Source of the DNA: Pyrocephalus nanus
Taxonomy: Eukaryota; Chordata; Aves; Passeriformes; Tyrannidae
Length of the DNA: 64,000 nucleotides
Assembly (NCBI GenBank): GCA_038380795.1
Contig: CM076280.1
Coordinates: forward strand, 11,527,001 to 11,591,000
Direction: 5' to 3'
Part shown: piece after piece, positions 14,101 through 26,900 of the stretch
Layout of the letters: each line of letters begins with the position of its first letter
How positions within the stretch are numbered: position 1 is the stretch's first letter
The notes under the pieces: model-generated
What the model was told of the DNA's origin: nothing
Database searches by the model: none
What the model saw: the letters and a program-made list of their open reading frames with translations, nothing else
Position numbers and translations under genes: made by a program

Positions 14101-14972
14101 TGCCCAGTTAGAGGTGTGTTTATCTTGCACTAAAATCCTGAGCACAAAAGAGCTGAAGACCTGGCAGCCATTTCCAGGGGAGATGTTTTGTTGCTGCTGC
14201 TGCTGCTGCTGTGAAATCTGTAGCTCATCTTTGGATATCTTGTATGTTTGGAGTAAGATTTTAAACACCACTCTGCCTCTTATAGGCTTTCCTATTGCCT
14301 TACTTAGTCAGTACTAGGATTATCTACATTATATCTTAGTTTTTTGTTCAGATGATTATTGCACAATATGACATTTTGCTCATATGAACAGTATCAATAT
14401 ATCTGCAGGTACAGTTGTGAGCAGTGCAAACCATGGAATTAAATAGTCTTGAGGAGGCAGAGAGGAAGGAGAGGGCATTTTTTAGCATTCTGTTTAAATA
14501 TTTGCTATGTTTTAGCAGTAGGAACTAGTGAGCTACAGTTTTCAGCAGTTACAGAAGAAAATGAAACAATAAGAGCACTGAGGCTGGTCTCTAAATGCAG
14601 GATAAACACCTCTGCAGAAGGCAAATTTGGAGAGGATTTCTTTGTCCAAGTGTGAAACCCAAGTGCTGTTTGTGCTACAGTCCTTTCGTTGGCAGTTTTG
14701 TGTTTGTGAAAAAGGTCTTTAAAGTTATTTTATTTTATGACTCTTGTACGACTGTTATTTTTAATTTTGCTGTGTTAACTAGTGCATTGTGCAATAATTA
14801 CTCCCCTGCTTTGATTCTCAGCCATTATTTTTAATGAGTCTTGAGAAGAGTAACCTGTGGGAGAACTGCATGCTGTGTGTTACATCCCCATGGAACTGAA
14901 CATGCATCTCATCTGGATGAGTTCACAGCAGCCCTCGATTTTCAAGTAATGTGGATATTTTCTTCTTCATAG
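5174..14972 (+). other. SCAI: SCAI intron 1 (9.8 kb)
   Basis: The intron is bounded by GTAAGG at 5174 and an acceptor ending TTCATAG at 14972. No convincing gene or retrocopy is seen on either strand. It contains a (CTG)6 run and scattered AATAAA hexamers (for example near 9053). The longest open frames (about 90-170 codons) lack recognisable domains. Confidence 0.6.
14194..14211 (+). repeat. (CTG)6 trinucleotide run in SCAI intron 1
   Basis: Six uninterrupted CTG units are present, flanked by imperfect TTG and TGT triplets. It is short and non-coding here. Confidence 0.85.
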
Positions 14973-14997
14973 GATTGAGTTTGCTCTAAAAGAAATC

Positions 14998-17900
14998 ATG
15001 TCATCAGGAGGAGCTGAAGATGATATTCCTCAAGCAGAGAGGAAAACAGTGACAGACTTTTGCTACTTATTGGATAAGTCTAAACAGCTCTTCAATGGCT
15101 TAAGGTTAGTGCATCTTTGACAGAGCCTTGGAACACACACTTCAGTATGTGGGGCTGAAGTCAGCTGTACAGTGACCATTTTGAACTCAAACACAGTAAG
15201 TTGTTTTAGGAGAGAACAATGCACCTATGTATGGGTAGTGTGGGACCACGTGTAAGAATGTCTGTAGGAGTAGAGGTTCCAGTAGATAGTAAATTAGAAG
15301 TTGGAAATTCCCTGAAATGGATAGAATTTGTACTGAAATGCTATGTATGAAGTGCACAATTAAGGACTAGGTGTGGCTGTGTACAATCAACAGCATGCAA
15401 GTTCAAACCACCTCAATCTGTGCCAAAAAAAAAAAAAAATTGATGAGGAGGATTGGCCTAGGTGGGAGGAAAGGAGAAGAGGGAATATTTCTTGGGAAGA
15501 AATCTAGGATATGATAAACAGAAACCTTCAAACCATACCCTGTATGTGTCTGGTGAAAGAAATGCTTAAACTGAACTGTGGAGAAAGGTAAAAGCTACAT
15601 TCATCTACAAAGGATTTCTCATAACAACTAGAAAGTCTGGCTGGTTTGTCTGCAGGCAAAATAGAGTAAGGGGAGTTCAAGGAAAGTAGTCCAGGTTTGG
15701 ACAGTGATGTAGACATCCTGTTTTGTCAATATATGCTGAGTTAAACATTCTGTATTCAGGAGCTGGTTTATTTCTAAGCTTTGCTGTGGAGTCTCTTGAG
15801 CAATACGGGCTTGAGCTCATATCTGGTTGGCAGTTCAGCCTCTTCCTGGTCTCTGAGTAATCCTGTATGTTTGGGCCCATATAGCTTGCTGTTAGTCAAA
15901 CACAGATGGTTAGCAAAGATGTTTTTAATTCCTCCGCCCCCCCGCTATTGATAATCCTTTCATGTGCTTTAGGAGTTGATTACCAAATCCAAAACAAACA
16001 GTTTGTGCTCCAAAATCTGAATGGTGAATGGGCAGTGGAGACAAGGAGTTCTTGGTGATTGCATTTGACACCCTGTGAAGGAGAGTCTAAAGCAAAAGGA
16101 CTGAGATCTCGAGGCCAGGATTTGCAGGACCATATATGACATTGTATAGGCTTTCTGATATTCATTTGTACTCTTCAGTGACTCGGGCCAAAATTTCCAG
16201 CCAGCTCCATCACCGAATCACAGAATATTCTGCGTTGGAATGGACGCACAAGAATCATCGAGACTCTTGTCTGTCTCGATGACAGAGGTTGCTTGAAATT
16301 TTGGCCTGAGTCCCTGAGGAGTGGAAATGAATGCAGTTCATGTGTGGCTGTGCTGCTCAGTTCAGATCAGAGAGGTGGCAGGGTAGCTCCAGCCTGTCTG
16401 TCTCTCCTCTGGGCATGGAAGGAGTTAGCGCCTGTATCAGGTTTCCAGATGTAGTTTCTTTGTACATCCATGGTACTTTGCCAGAAAGAAAGCTTCTCGT
16501 CCAGCTAGATGAAAAGAAAATGGAAAATACCTTTGGATGAAATGTGGCCAATAAAAATAGAGAGATGGGCTTCAGCAGCCAGTTCTGCTGTGTGAGAATA
16601 AGAACATTCTGGAATGGGAGCCTGCCTCTGTCCTTATTGTAACCTGGCACAGTTAATGTTCTTCTTGCGCTGAACTTGATCACCATTTCACCTCTAAGAC
16701 CTGTGATTGCCAAGGGCATAATGACTGGATAAAGCAACATTATAATTCTCAGGCATCTCATCTGTTAGAGCTTGTTCTCTGGGGAGTTCACCTGAAAATA
16801 ACTTGGCAAGCGTCCCAATTCTTAGTCCGGTTGCTTGCTTTTCCCTCCGGCATAATAAATGCATCTGATACATTTCTGCCACCTTCTGTTTTGAAGATGA
16901 TGATGGCCTTTGCTGCTGTGTTTTATGCCATACTCTTGTCCCTACCACATTTTGTGGAAAAGAAGTGATGGGGGAGGGAGAGGAGAGCAATGATTTCCTT
17001 CCCAAAACCTCCTCTGGGCACTTCAGCTACAGGGAGCTGAGCCTATGGCTGTGTTGGCAGCTGCTTAGCTGTTGCTGCTGCCAAAAATTGCAAGGGCTCA
17101 GCCTGCCACGTCTTTGTTTCAGTAGCATTTCCTTCCTCTCTTCCCAATACAGATGCCAAATACAGCATTTGAGGAAAACATATGATGGGCTGCCAAGGTT
17201 GCTGCTCGAAAGTGTACTTTGTGCTCGTGCTCCTGGTGATACCATCTCGGGTGGCCATGCCTGCTAGGATAGTGCAGAGGGCAGATTGTCTTTCTAGTGT
17301 CTGTACCCTGGGCTATAAGTTAGAAAAAACTGCTGGTGAAGTGTGTTCCAATGGCTCCCTTCTCTGCTTTCCCCACTCCCACTTGCTTTCTTCTTGGAAA
17401 AAGGCTGGAAAGAGGGAGGGTGTTAGGAAGCAGTTTTTCACAGTGTCCTGTCACTGGTATTATTTTCTTTTTAAGGTTAAAAATGCTTAAATGTGTTCAG
17501 TATCACAGAGGAGCTTGAAATTTTAAGAAATGAAAAGACTTTTCACCACCACATTTTAGGGAAGGGATCGTCCCCTGTACTGGGCACTGCTGAGGCACCT
17601 CGAGTCCTTTGTCCGGTTCTGGCCTCTCACTGCACTGCAAGAAGGACATTTAGGTGCTGGAGCGTGTCCGGAGAAGGGAATAGAGCTGGAGAAGGAGGAG
17701 GAGCAGCTGAGGGAGCTGGGGGGGCTCAGCCTGGAAAAAAGGAGGCTCAGGGGGAACCTTTTCACTCTCTGGAACTCCCTGACACAAGGGGGGAGTGCAG
17801 GAGGGTCGGGCTCTGCTCCCAGGAACAGGGACAGGATGAGAGGGAATGGCCTCAAACTGTGGCAGGGAGGGTCAGGTGGGACGTCAGGAAGGATTTCTCC

Positions 17901-20900
17901 GTGGAAAGGGTGGTCAGGCATTGGAGGAGGTGGAGTCCCTACCCTTGCAGGTGTCCAAGGAAGGACTGGGTGTGGCACTCAGTGCTCTGGGCCAGGTGAC
18001 AAGATGGGGATCGGGCACAGGTTGGACTCGATGATCTCAGAGCTCTTTTCCAACCTTAACAGCTCTGGGATTCACGGTGAGTGACAGTGTGTATTTTGTA
18101 GCAGCATGTGTTCTGTAGATTTCTAGTAAGATGCAAGTGTGGAACCTCTTAGTTTTGTTCCACACTGCTGCTGCTTTGGAAACAACAGGACCCTGTTCAG
18201 CTTCAGGCAGTGCTGCAGGTGTACCTGCTGTGGTCCTGGCAGGGGAGTGGCTTCTCCCACCGACCCCACTGGGGTGGCAGGTTGTGGGGAGTGCCCTGGT
18301 GTGATTGTGCCTTTGTGGGTTATTAGAGTCTGTGGGGAAGCTTCACCACTGTTATCCTGCTGCTGCTCAGTTCTGGGAACAGGAGCCTGTAATTACTACA
18401 AGCCCATGAACATAAAAGGGAATTGTCTTTTTATCACCTGTCAAAACTGTGAATGTATTTAAAGCTTTGAATATTAAACTCGCAGTTATTGTAACCTCCC
18501 TCTTTGAAGCATACTGCTGAGTCCCCAGGACTTTCTCAACTTCTTTACATCTCTGGAAGTTGTCCCTGTGTGACAACTTCCATGTGGTGCTGTCCAAGCA
18601 CACCTCAGCACCTTTAATTGGGTTTCAGCCAGTATTATCTGGCTTCTGCCAGCAGCATGGCTGAAATGAACTACTGACAGAGAATTAATTATGAGCACAT
18701 AAGTAGTGCTGGTCTTTGCTGAGACAAGGAGTACAGCAAGAATTCGATAGAATTCTGGACTGTCTGTGGAATTTATTTACCAGCCACTCTAGTGCAGCAA
18801 GGGAACCAGTTTTCTGTGCCCAGTGTGGGAAACCCACCCTTTTAGAACATCTGAGTCGGTGTCTTCATGTCCTGTTTGAAATGTTTTAAAAGCCAAGAAA
18901 CTGGAAACGGTTTCCAATTGTTGGAGGCTGCTGTACTGCCCTAAATCAAGACATCTCCACTCCCTCCTCTGCATCTGGACTCCTCTGGCTGTCCCTTCGT
19001 CCCTCCTGCAGTGGTGCCCCAGCACTGCCTGTTCTGAGCCAGCAGCCTGGGCTGGGCACACCCTGCAGGAACCTGAGCCTGCTGTCTTTGTCTCTCCATC
19101 CTGCTCTGGTGTCCTGCTGTAGATCTGGAAGCAGTGAAATAAGGACCTACAATATAGGTCTTTCGTTCTGAAGTTGGGTGTGTAATTGCTTCTGGGTCAT
19201 GTATTCCCTGTCTCCATTGGTGGGAGGATCTGTGTTAACAACCCACTCTGCAGTCGACCCAGGCTTTAGGATTCTTTTGAGGTATTTCTCCTCTGGTCCT
19301 ATTAAAAAAAACTGCATTATATGTCCTCTTTTGCCTATGCAACTGTTTTCTCACAGCCAGATTTCTTGGTACATGTGAGCAGCATGTGATGTTGAGCACA
19401 CAGAGCAGTAAATGGGTGGCAGGAAGGGCAGCTCTTGTCTGCGAGAAGCTGTGGTGAAACCACGGTAATGTATTGTCATAAATGAAGTTTTATTACAGCC
19501 ATGTCAGAATACTATCAAAAGAACAAGTGCTGCTGTCTGTTTCCATGGAGATCTTTCCCGTTCCCTGGGGAGCCGAGGAATCCATAGTATTGTGCAGCTA
19601 TGCCAGCTGCAATTAGGGAGCACGCTGCTTGAGGAATATCCATGTGGACAGCCAGCAGCGGCTGTGGGCAGCAGTGGCCAAACACATGGACGCTGTGCTA
19701 ACAGAGGCTTCTTAAAATGACACTGATTTGCAGACACTCAGATCTAGCACAGCACAGGGAGTTGGGCTGGGCTTTACAAGAATGTTTAGGCTAGGAGGAA
19801 GGTATGGAATTGGGGTGACAGGTGAGGTATAGCAAGTGTATTAATTATCTGAGTGATGAGGGGTAGATGCATGAGCATGATCAGAACATAGTTACCTGCT
19901 TATTTCCTAATGGCTGCACACACCTTCTTCTCAGTGTCCAAGAGAAGGGCGTTTTCATGGTCCCATATGTTAGACTTTTGCTCAGATGTCCTGAGCAGCT
20001 TGGCCTGGAAAGCTCAGTTTACTACTGGTAGGGTTTTTTGAGTCAGCTTCCTAATTCAGTCATTCTATAAATTAGTGCTGGGGAACATTTGTATAATTTT
20101 TTAAAAATGATCCATTTTAGTTTTGTTCTGTATTTGTATTCACTTTTTTATTTTTACTTTTTAACATTGAATCTTGTGGATGTGCTAGTTAGATTAAAGG
20201 TACCTCTTGCTATGTCAGAACCTCCAGGTGTATCTTGGGCATTTGTTGGACAGTGCCTTAACTTCTTTTGTTTAGCTAAAATGTTTACATCTATTACAAG
20301 AAGAGAAAGTGGTGCACCATTCCTTGCAGGCATGTGATTTTATCAAGCTGTATCTTGATGAAGCAGGTGTTTATATTCCTGTTCACCCTTGGCTACGCCA
20401 GCGTAAGTTCCAAGGTGCTGAGCAGCCAACTGCAAATTTGAGGGGACTTTTTTTTTTTTTTTTTAAAGTTTGGTAAAATCCTGCACAACTTCCTTGGCAT
20501 CTTCCTGCAATATCAGCACCAAGTCCTGGAGTGTTTTTCCAGTCTGGTAACAGATTAATTTTACATGTAGCACCTACACTAGGTCCCTTCAAGCTGTGTG
20601 GGAAGTACAATTGGCTGACGAGCAAAGGAATATTAATTTCCTTTCCTACCTCGGGTGCTGTGAAAGCAATTACAATGAGCAGAAACTTGCCAGAATGCTC
20701 TGAAATCCTGTGTGCTGCTCTGCTTCTCCGACTCCTTCACAGGACATGGCAAGGTGTCCTAAAAGTGGTGGTTCTCTTGGTCTCCACCCTCCAGGATTGG
20801 AAGTGGAATGTGCTGCTTTTCTGTGCCTGTGTGCTGAAGGTGGTACATTAACCAGCACAGTGATTGGAGAGAGCATTCCCTGGCGAAATCAGTCTTGAAT

Positions 20901-23900
20901 CAAATGAAAGATTATGCTGTCTTGGAAAAGCTGTTCCACTTCCACTTGTAGAGCTGTGCACCTTTTTTCATTCAGGTTCAGTGTATATTTGCAGGCAAGA
21001 TGTGCTCAGTCAGACTGAGGGGTTTGGTGTCCTCTGTTGCGTTAGTTCCAAGATTCAAGTCACTCCCAGATGACAACCTTCTGTGAGGACTGAGAGCACA
21101 AACCTTTAAAGCCAAAATCCTTAGGAATAAATCACAGCTGTGGAGTGGAAACCCATCACAGCATGGAAATCCAGCAGAGATATGAAAGCAGAACTGAACT
21201 GGGTTGGCTGATTCACAGCACTGGAGACTGGTATGAAAACACCAGAAGGTCCCATGTTGTGGCATGTCTCTAGCTATGAGTTAGAAGGTGACAAATATTG
21301 TGGTGGTGATGTAATGTGACCCGGTGAGTGTTCACTGTGAACATCCATGTGCTGGCCTGACCTGGTGACATTTGGACAGTGGATTTGTTGGTGATGTTAT
21401 AGGCTCTGTTTCTGGAACACAGCAAACAGCCTCATCCATTTAAAAAAAGACTATTTCCTTAATGAGGAGCAAGAAATATGATGATGATGCATGAGTCTAA
21501 ATGAACTAATTTTCATTAGATTATTCTGCTTGCTCTCGGGTGAGTTTTTTTTTTTTCTATGGTGTTTTAAGAGTCCAATTTAGCTTTTTGTACATATAAC
21601 CATAAAATTACTTCTATTTTAGCAAGACTATAAGATGTTTTAAATCATCTGTGGCATGTAGGAACATGGTTGTTTCCTATTTGGAGTGATCCAGTAACAA
21701 GAGGTTCTGAGAAACTCCAGGAGTCATGGTTCTTGTAGTTTTGGGTGCAGGCAGAATTCTAAAGTACTGCAAGTCAATTCTGAGCAAAGCTGCTCTGACT
21801 TGGACACAAACAGGCTGTCACATTGGGCTGACTGGAATGTGCTCCCTCACTCTGCCTTTGCCACTGTCTCTTGCAGGGATTTACCTCAGTATGGGCAGAA
21901 GCAGTGGCAGTCCTATTTTGGGCGAACGTTTGATGTTTACACCAAACTCTGGAAGTTCCAACAGCAGCATCGGTAAGGGGATGTTGTAGGCAGATGAGTT
22001 GTGTGGGTCTCAGCACAGCTTTAATCTCTGGTGTGCCCAGGGCCCCAGCTAAGATTGAGATTTCACTGTGTTGTTCAAGCATGAAGGGAGGGAACAGCCG
22101 CTTCCTGCAGCGCTCACAGTCCAATGAATTAAAACGTTGCAGAGTTTTCAGTGCGACTTTTTTAACAAACCCTTTTGCTCTACCTGAATGTGTGGTGCTT
22201 TAATGTCTTACTGAGGAGATGATGGATTCTGCAGAGCAGAACCCATCTGGAATGGTGTGAAGCCTCTTGCTGCAGTGTGGGCTCCGATCCTTCACACCTT
22301 CCGCTGGCTGCGTGGTCTGAGTGTTCTCCTGGGAAGTTGTGACCTTTTGTTGGTTGTATTTTGTGCATCACACTTTTGTCTGGTTCTTGCAAGTTAATGC
22401 AAGATAAATGGTCTTTGTTCTGGGGGGTGTGCTGTGCTGTTGCCTCTGTAGGGGCTGCTACTGGGAATGCTGCACCAGGAATGAAAGCTGAATTTGGCCC
22501 TGCTCTTTGTCTTGTCTGGTAGGATGTTCTGGGAAATTCAGGAATGCCTTTTAATCTTTCTTTTCTCTCTTGCAAAACAGACAAGTACTGGACAATCGGT
22601 ATGGGTTGAAGAGGTGGCAAATTGGGGAAATTGCTTCCAAGATTGGGCAGCTCTATTACCATTATTAGTAAGTAAGCAGGGAAGAGGATTCAGTGGGGAA
22701 TGCAGGGTTAGTGCAGTTCCCTGCCAAATGACTGGATGCTCAGTCAGGAGGAATCAGGGATTGGGCTGAGTCACGATGCCTGCTTCTGAATGAGGGCCCT
22801 GGGGACTGCATGGGGCTGCAGGGAAAGGCACCTGTGAGCCTGGTACCACATTGCTGGTCACACTGATACTGCCTGAGGACTTATCTCCTGCCACCAAAGT
22901 GTCTTCCATGCGTGCTGCATTGGACTGTCCTGCAAAAGTGTGATTTACAAGTTTGGAAGCTTAGTGTTCCTTTAAACTTCCCAATGAACCCATCACCTGG
23001 ACATATGGGTGCAAGATGGGCAGCTTTGATTGTTACCTGAAATGGGATCCAAGCTCTGAAATCTGGCTTCCCAGATCGAGAGTCTGGCTTTCATGTGATG
23101 TTACTTGAGGAGGGAGTTTTGCTGTGGGTGCACAAGCGGGTTGAGGGGGCAGGAAGGGAGAGTTTGGCTTGGATTTCCATCTGGGGCAGTAAGCTGATCT
23201 GATTCTTCCTGTGCAGCCTGCGCACCTCAGAAACCAGCTATCTCAACGAGGCTTTCTCCTTCTACTCAGCAATCAGGCAGAGGTCGTACTACTCCCAGGT
23301 CAACAAGGAGGACAGGTACGTCTGAAGGGATGCCCTTGTTTGTTCAAGACTAGAATAGTGCAATAAACTGTAGAAGCATAACTGGGATAAAATCTATGTT
23401 ATTGAAGGAGGTTTCTTTTAATCCTCCTGCCATGATTAAAAACCTGATAAAGATAAATGAGAGCTTTGCTGTATGACTGGAGGAATATTCTATTACCTGG
23501 TCCTGGATAGAAAGCCATTAGCCCCAAAGTTCTGTCGAGTTTAGTCCTGAGCAGTATCAGTGCTGGGACCCAGAATGCTGTGGCTGGAAGATGAGTCAGC
23601 TGGGCTGAACAGTGGAGTCTGTTTGATTAGGCTTTTCAGGGGAACATCAGTTAGTACTGCAGTACAACAAGGTTTGAAGAGCCACCCATGACATCTGACC
23701 CCCATGCCTTTCTCACATAAGGAGACTGTGGAGAAGGGGGAGCTATGGCTTTCTTAGATATTTTTTATGTCCCTGTACCTGATTTTAAATAAACCTCTAA
23801 GCAGCCAGGCAGCTATTGATCACGATACGACCTCAGTCAGAACTCTTAATCTGCAAGTGTTCAGCCTTGCTCTGGTCTCAAGCTCCTCCTCTCCTTTACC

Positions 23901-26900
23901 CCTGATACCTCCCTCTGTTCCATTTTATTCTCAGATTTGGCTGTTGTGTTTTGTTGTGTTTAGGCCTGAATTGGTGGTTAAGAAGCTGCGTTACTATGCA
24001 AGGTTTATCGTGGTCTGTCTCTTGCTCAACAAAATGGATGTTGTAAAGGACCTTGTAAAGGTATGTTAAAATAAGGTTAAAGGTGCTGAGGGGGTGGGAG
24101 GTTGCTGATCCTCTCTTTTCTACTCTATCTGACATCCTACATAGTGAACATTTTCTGTGATTCAGACATTTAGTAACGACACTTTAAACTCAAATGATTT
24201 GACAGGGTTGTTTGAACACAAAGTAAAAATATTCCAATAGCTGCAGCCTCGTCAGGGAGGTGCCCTGTGACTGCAGCAAAGGAACACCGAGCTGCTCCCC
24301 ACAGCATATGCTTCCCAGCCCCTCCGACAGCCTCGCTGCGAGCAGCTCCCGCTCTTGACGGTTTTGTGTAGGTTGCATTGCTGTCTCTGTGTCTGAGCTC
24401 CCTTGAACTGCTAGCTTAGCTCAGCAGCAGCTGAAACAGCCACACCATTCCCTTCCTCAATGTATTTAAAGTCACTTGTAAGCTGAAATTTGAGTCCTTG
24501 GCATCCGTAGCTTATGGTAATAACCGGTGACAGAGCTGCTTGTGAGTGGGATAGTTAACTCCAGATATTCTTTGCATTTGGACCTACTTAAAAGACAGTT
24601 TGCACTGCCAAAACTGAGTGCAGCGTTGGCATTCTGTCTGCTGAAAGAGCGCGTTTTGGCTGGCATGTTAGTCAGGAGTGTGCTGCATATGTTCCCAAGG
24701 AATTTATTTGTTATTCTTAAAGGCCAGCACAGCTAACCAAATGTAAAGTTACTGCCTGCCTGTTAGGCTCTTGGTTTAAGAAGTGACTGTGTCTGTCTTT
24801 CAACTGTCTGCATCAGGAGCTGTCAGATGAAATTGAAGATTACACTCATCGTTTCAACACTGAAGATCAGGTGGAGTGGAACCTGGTTCTTCAGGAAGTG
24901 GCAGCATTTATTGAGGTGAGAATACCATTTCCTTGTAGCTGTTTATTCAAAAGTAAGATTTTCTGTCTTGTGCACTGCAGTGGTGCTGTATCCCCACCTG
25001 GGAGGTAAGCAGGGGCAGGGACAGTGTGCCTGTCCCATTTACTCACTGATGTGTTCATGGGACAGCCCTTAACACAAATATTTAAATATTGCCAGAAGGG
25101 TGGCAGCATCACCATTCACCTCCTTTGCTGTTCACTGCTAGGAAGGCAAACTAAAATAGGGCAGGATTATTCTGAATGAAGGAATATTTAGTTTATTCTG
25201 TGTGAGTTTGTAGGGTTGTTGATGCTGTCTGGCTCCTCAGGTACAGAGAAGCTGAAGCAGAGTGCATGTCACTGGAGGCAGTGTGCTTATCTGTTTGCTG
25301 TACTTCCATGTGCTTGTACCATCCCTAAGAACTTTGCCTTTCCATGGGGGAAGGCATTACCCTGTAGCCTGCATGCAAATATATAAATATGTGTACAGAA
25401 AAGTAATTTAAAAAATCTGCCTCAGTTATGAAATGTTCTGTAAGTGGTGAGACCTTTGGACTTCTCTCTGACTGCAGATCTGTATGTTTTCTGAATTCCT
25501 GATTTATTCTGGTTGCTTTTTTTAGGCAGACCCTGTCATGGTTTTAAATGATGACAACACCATTGTAATCACCTCTAACAGGCTTTCTGAGACGGGAGCT
25601 CCGTTGCTGGAGCAGGGGATGATAGTGGGACAGCTTGCTCTTGCAGATGCACTGATTATTGGGAACTGCAACAACCAGGTAAAAGAAATTCTGGAAACCT
25701 GGGTTTACATCCCCCTTGGCAACCTTTCTGATCATACAACAGTGAATCCAATAGAGGAGAACTCAAAAAATATTTTTATTGTGATGTTTGCAATGGCATC
25801 AAGAAGAAGAGGTTCTCAGAAATAGGAGCTAAAAATGAAATGTTAGATATTAGACCTGTGGTACTGACCTCTTACTACTTGTATTCATCATGTCAATTAA
25901 ATTGATACAATTGATTTTCTTATATTGAATTGTTCTTAACATTTGTTAAGAGGCCTCTGAGATGTATCTTGAAAAAGCTTGACTTAAGCTTGCACGTGAC
26001 ACACTCCAGTTTGTTGCAACTTCAGTGGCAACAGGAAGAGGTTTTTAAAAGACATTCAAAGTGGTTTTTTTTTACATGATGATGGTGAGGTTATACAAAC
26101 ATCATGACTTCTCTCTGAGCTCTTTTTTCAGGTAAGCAAGGGAGTTGAATCTAAACGGCACATAGTGTATCTGTATCAGATTTTGTTTGAATTTATAGTC
26201 CATAGCCATTGCAGCACTTGATTTGTAAACAGCCTGGAAAAGTCTGTAATGTGGAAGCAGGGGTCTGCACTGCAGTGACCTGTCGGGGTAGAGCAGTTAC
26301 AGGGAGACTTTGTCCTCAGTGAGCTTTTCCAGAAGTCCTTCAGGGCTCTTTAGAGATTTGAAGAGGGCACTGACAGATTCCTGAGAGGGAGAAGGGTCTG
26401 TCTGGTATGCAGTGGAGTCTCTTACCTCGGTAATTCCAGAGAAATGCTTTTAAGGTGTATCTGTCAGAATAAACTGTTTGGCTCTCCTGCAGGTCAAGTT
26501 CAGTGAATTAACAGTGGACATGTTCCGAATGCTGCAAGCGCTGGAGAGGGAACCGATGAACTTGGCGTCACAAATGAACAAGCCTGGAATGCAGGTCGGT
26601 TCCACTTCAGGGACAAACCTGGCAGCAGATCTTAACTGGGTCTTTTGGTTGTTTGATTTTAAACAGTATACTCCCTCAGTACTGTCACTGTGCAGAGCAG
26701 GTCAGTAAAGGTGGTGTAACCTGCTGGAAGTTAGTGAAGAGTAGCTCAAACATGGATTCCTCAGGTTGCCAAGTCATCTGAAAGTTAATATCCCCTGCTA
26801 GAAAGCATAAAAATATTGTAGCTGGGGGCATAAGGAAATATGAAGAATTTAATTTATTCATTTGAGGTGAAGAGTGAATTTTGTCACTCTTTTCTTGGGC

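Noticed and set aside
17493..17999. 168-codon plus-strand frame and 140-codon minus-strand frame
   Set aside because: Both lie inside the truncated CR1 element and are repeat-derived.
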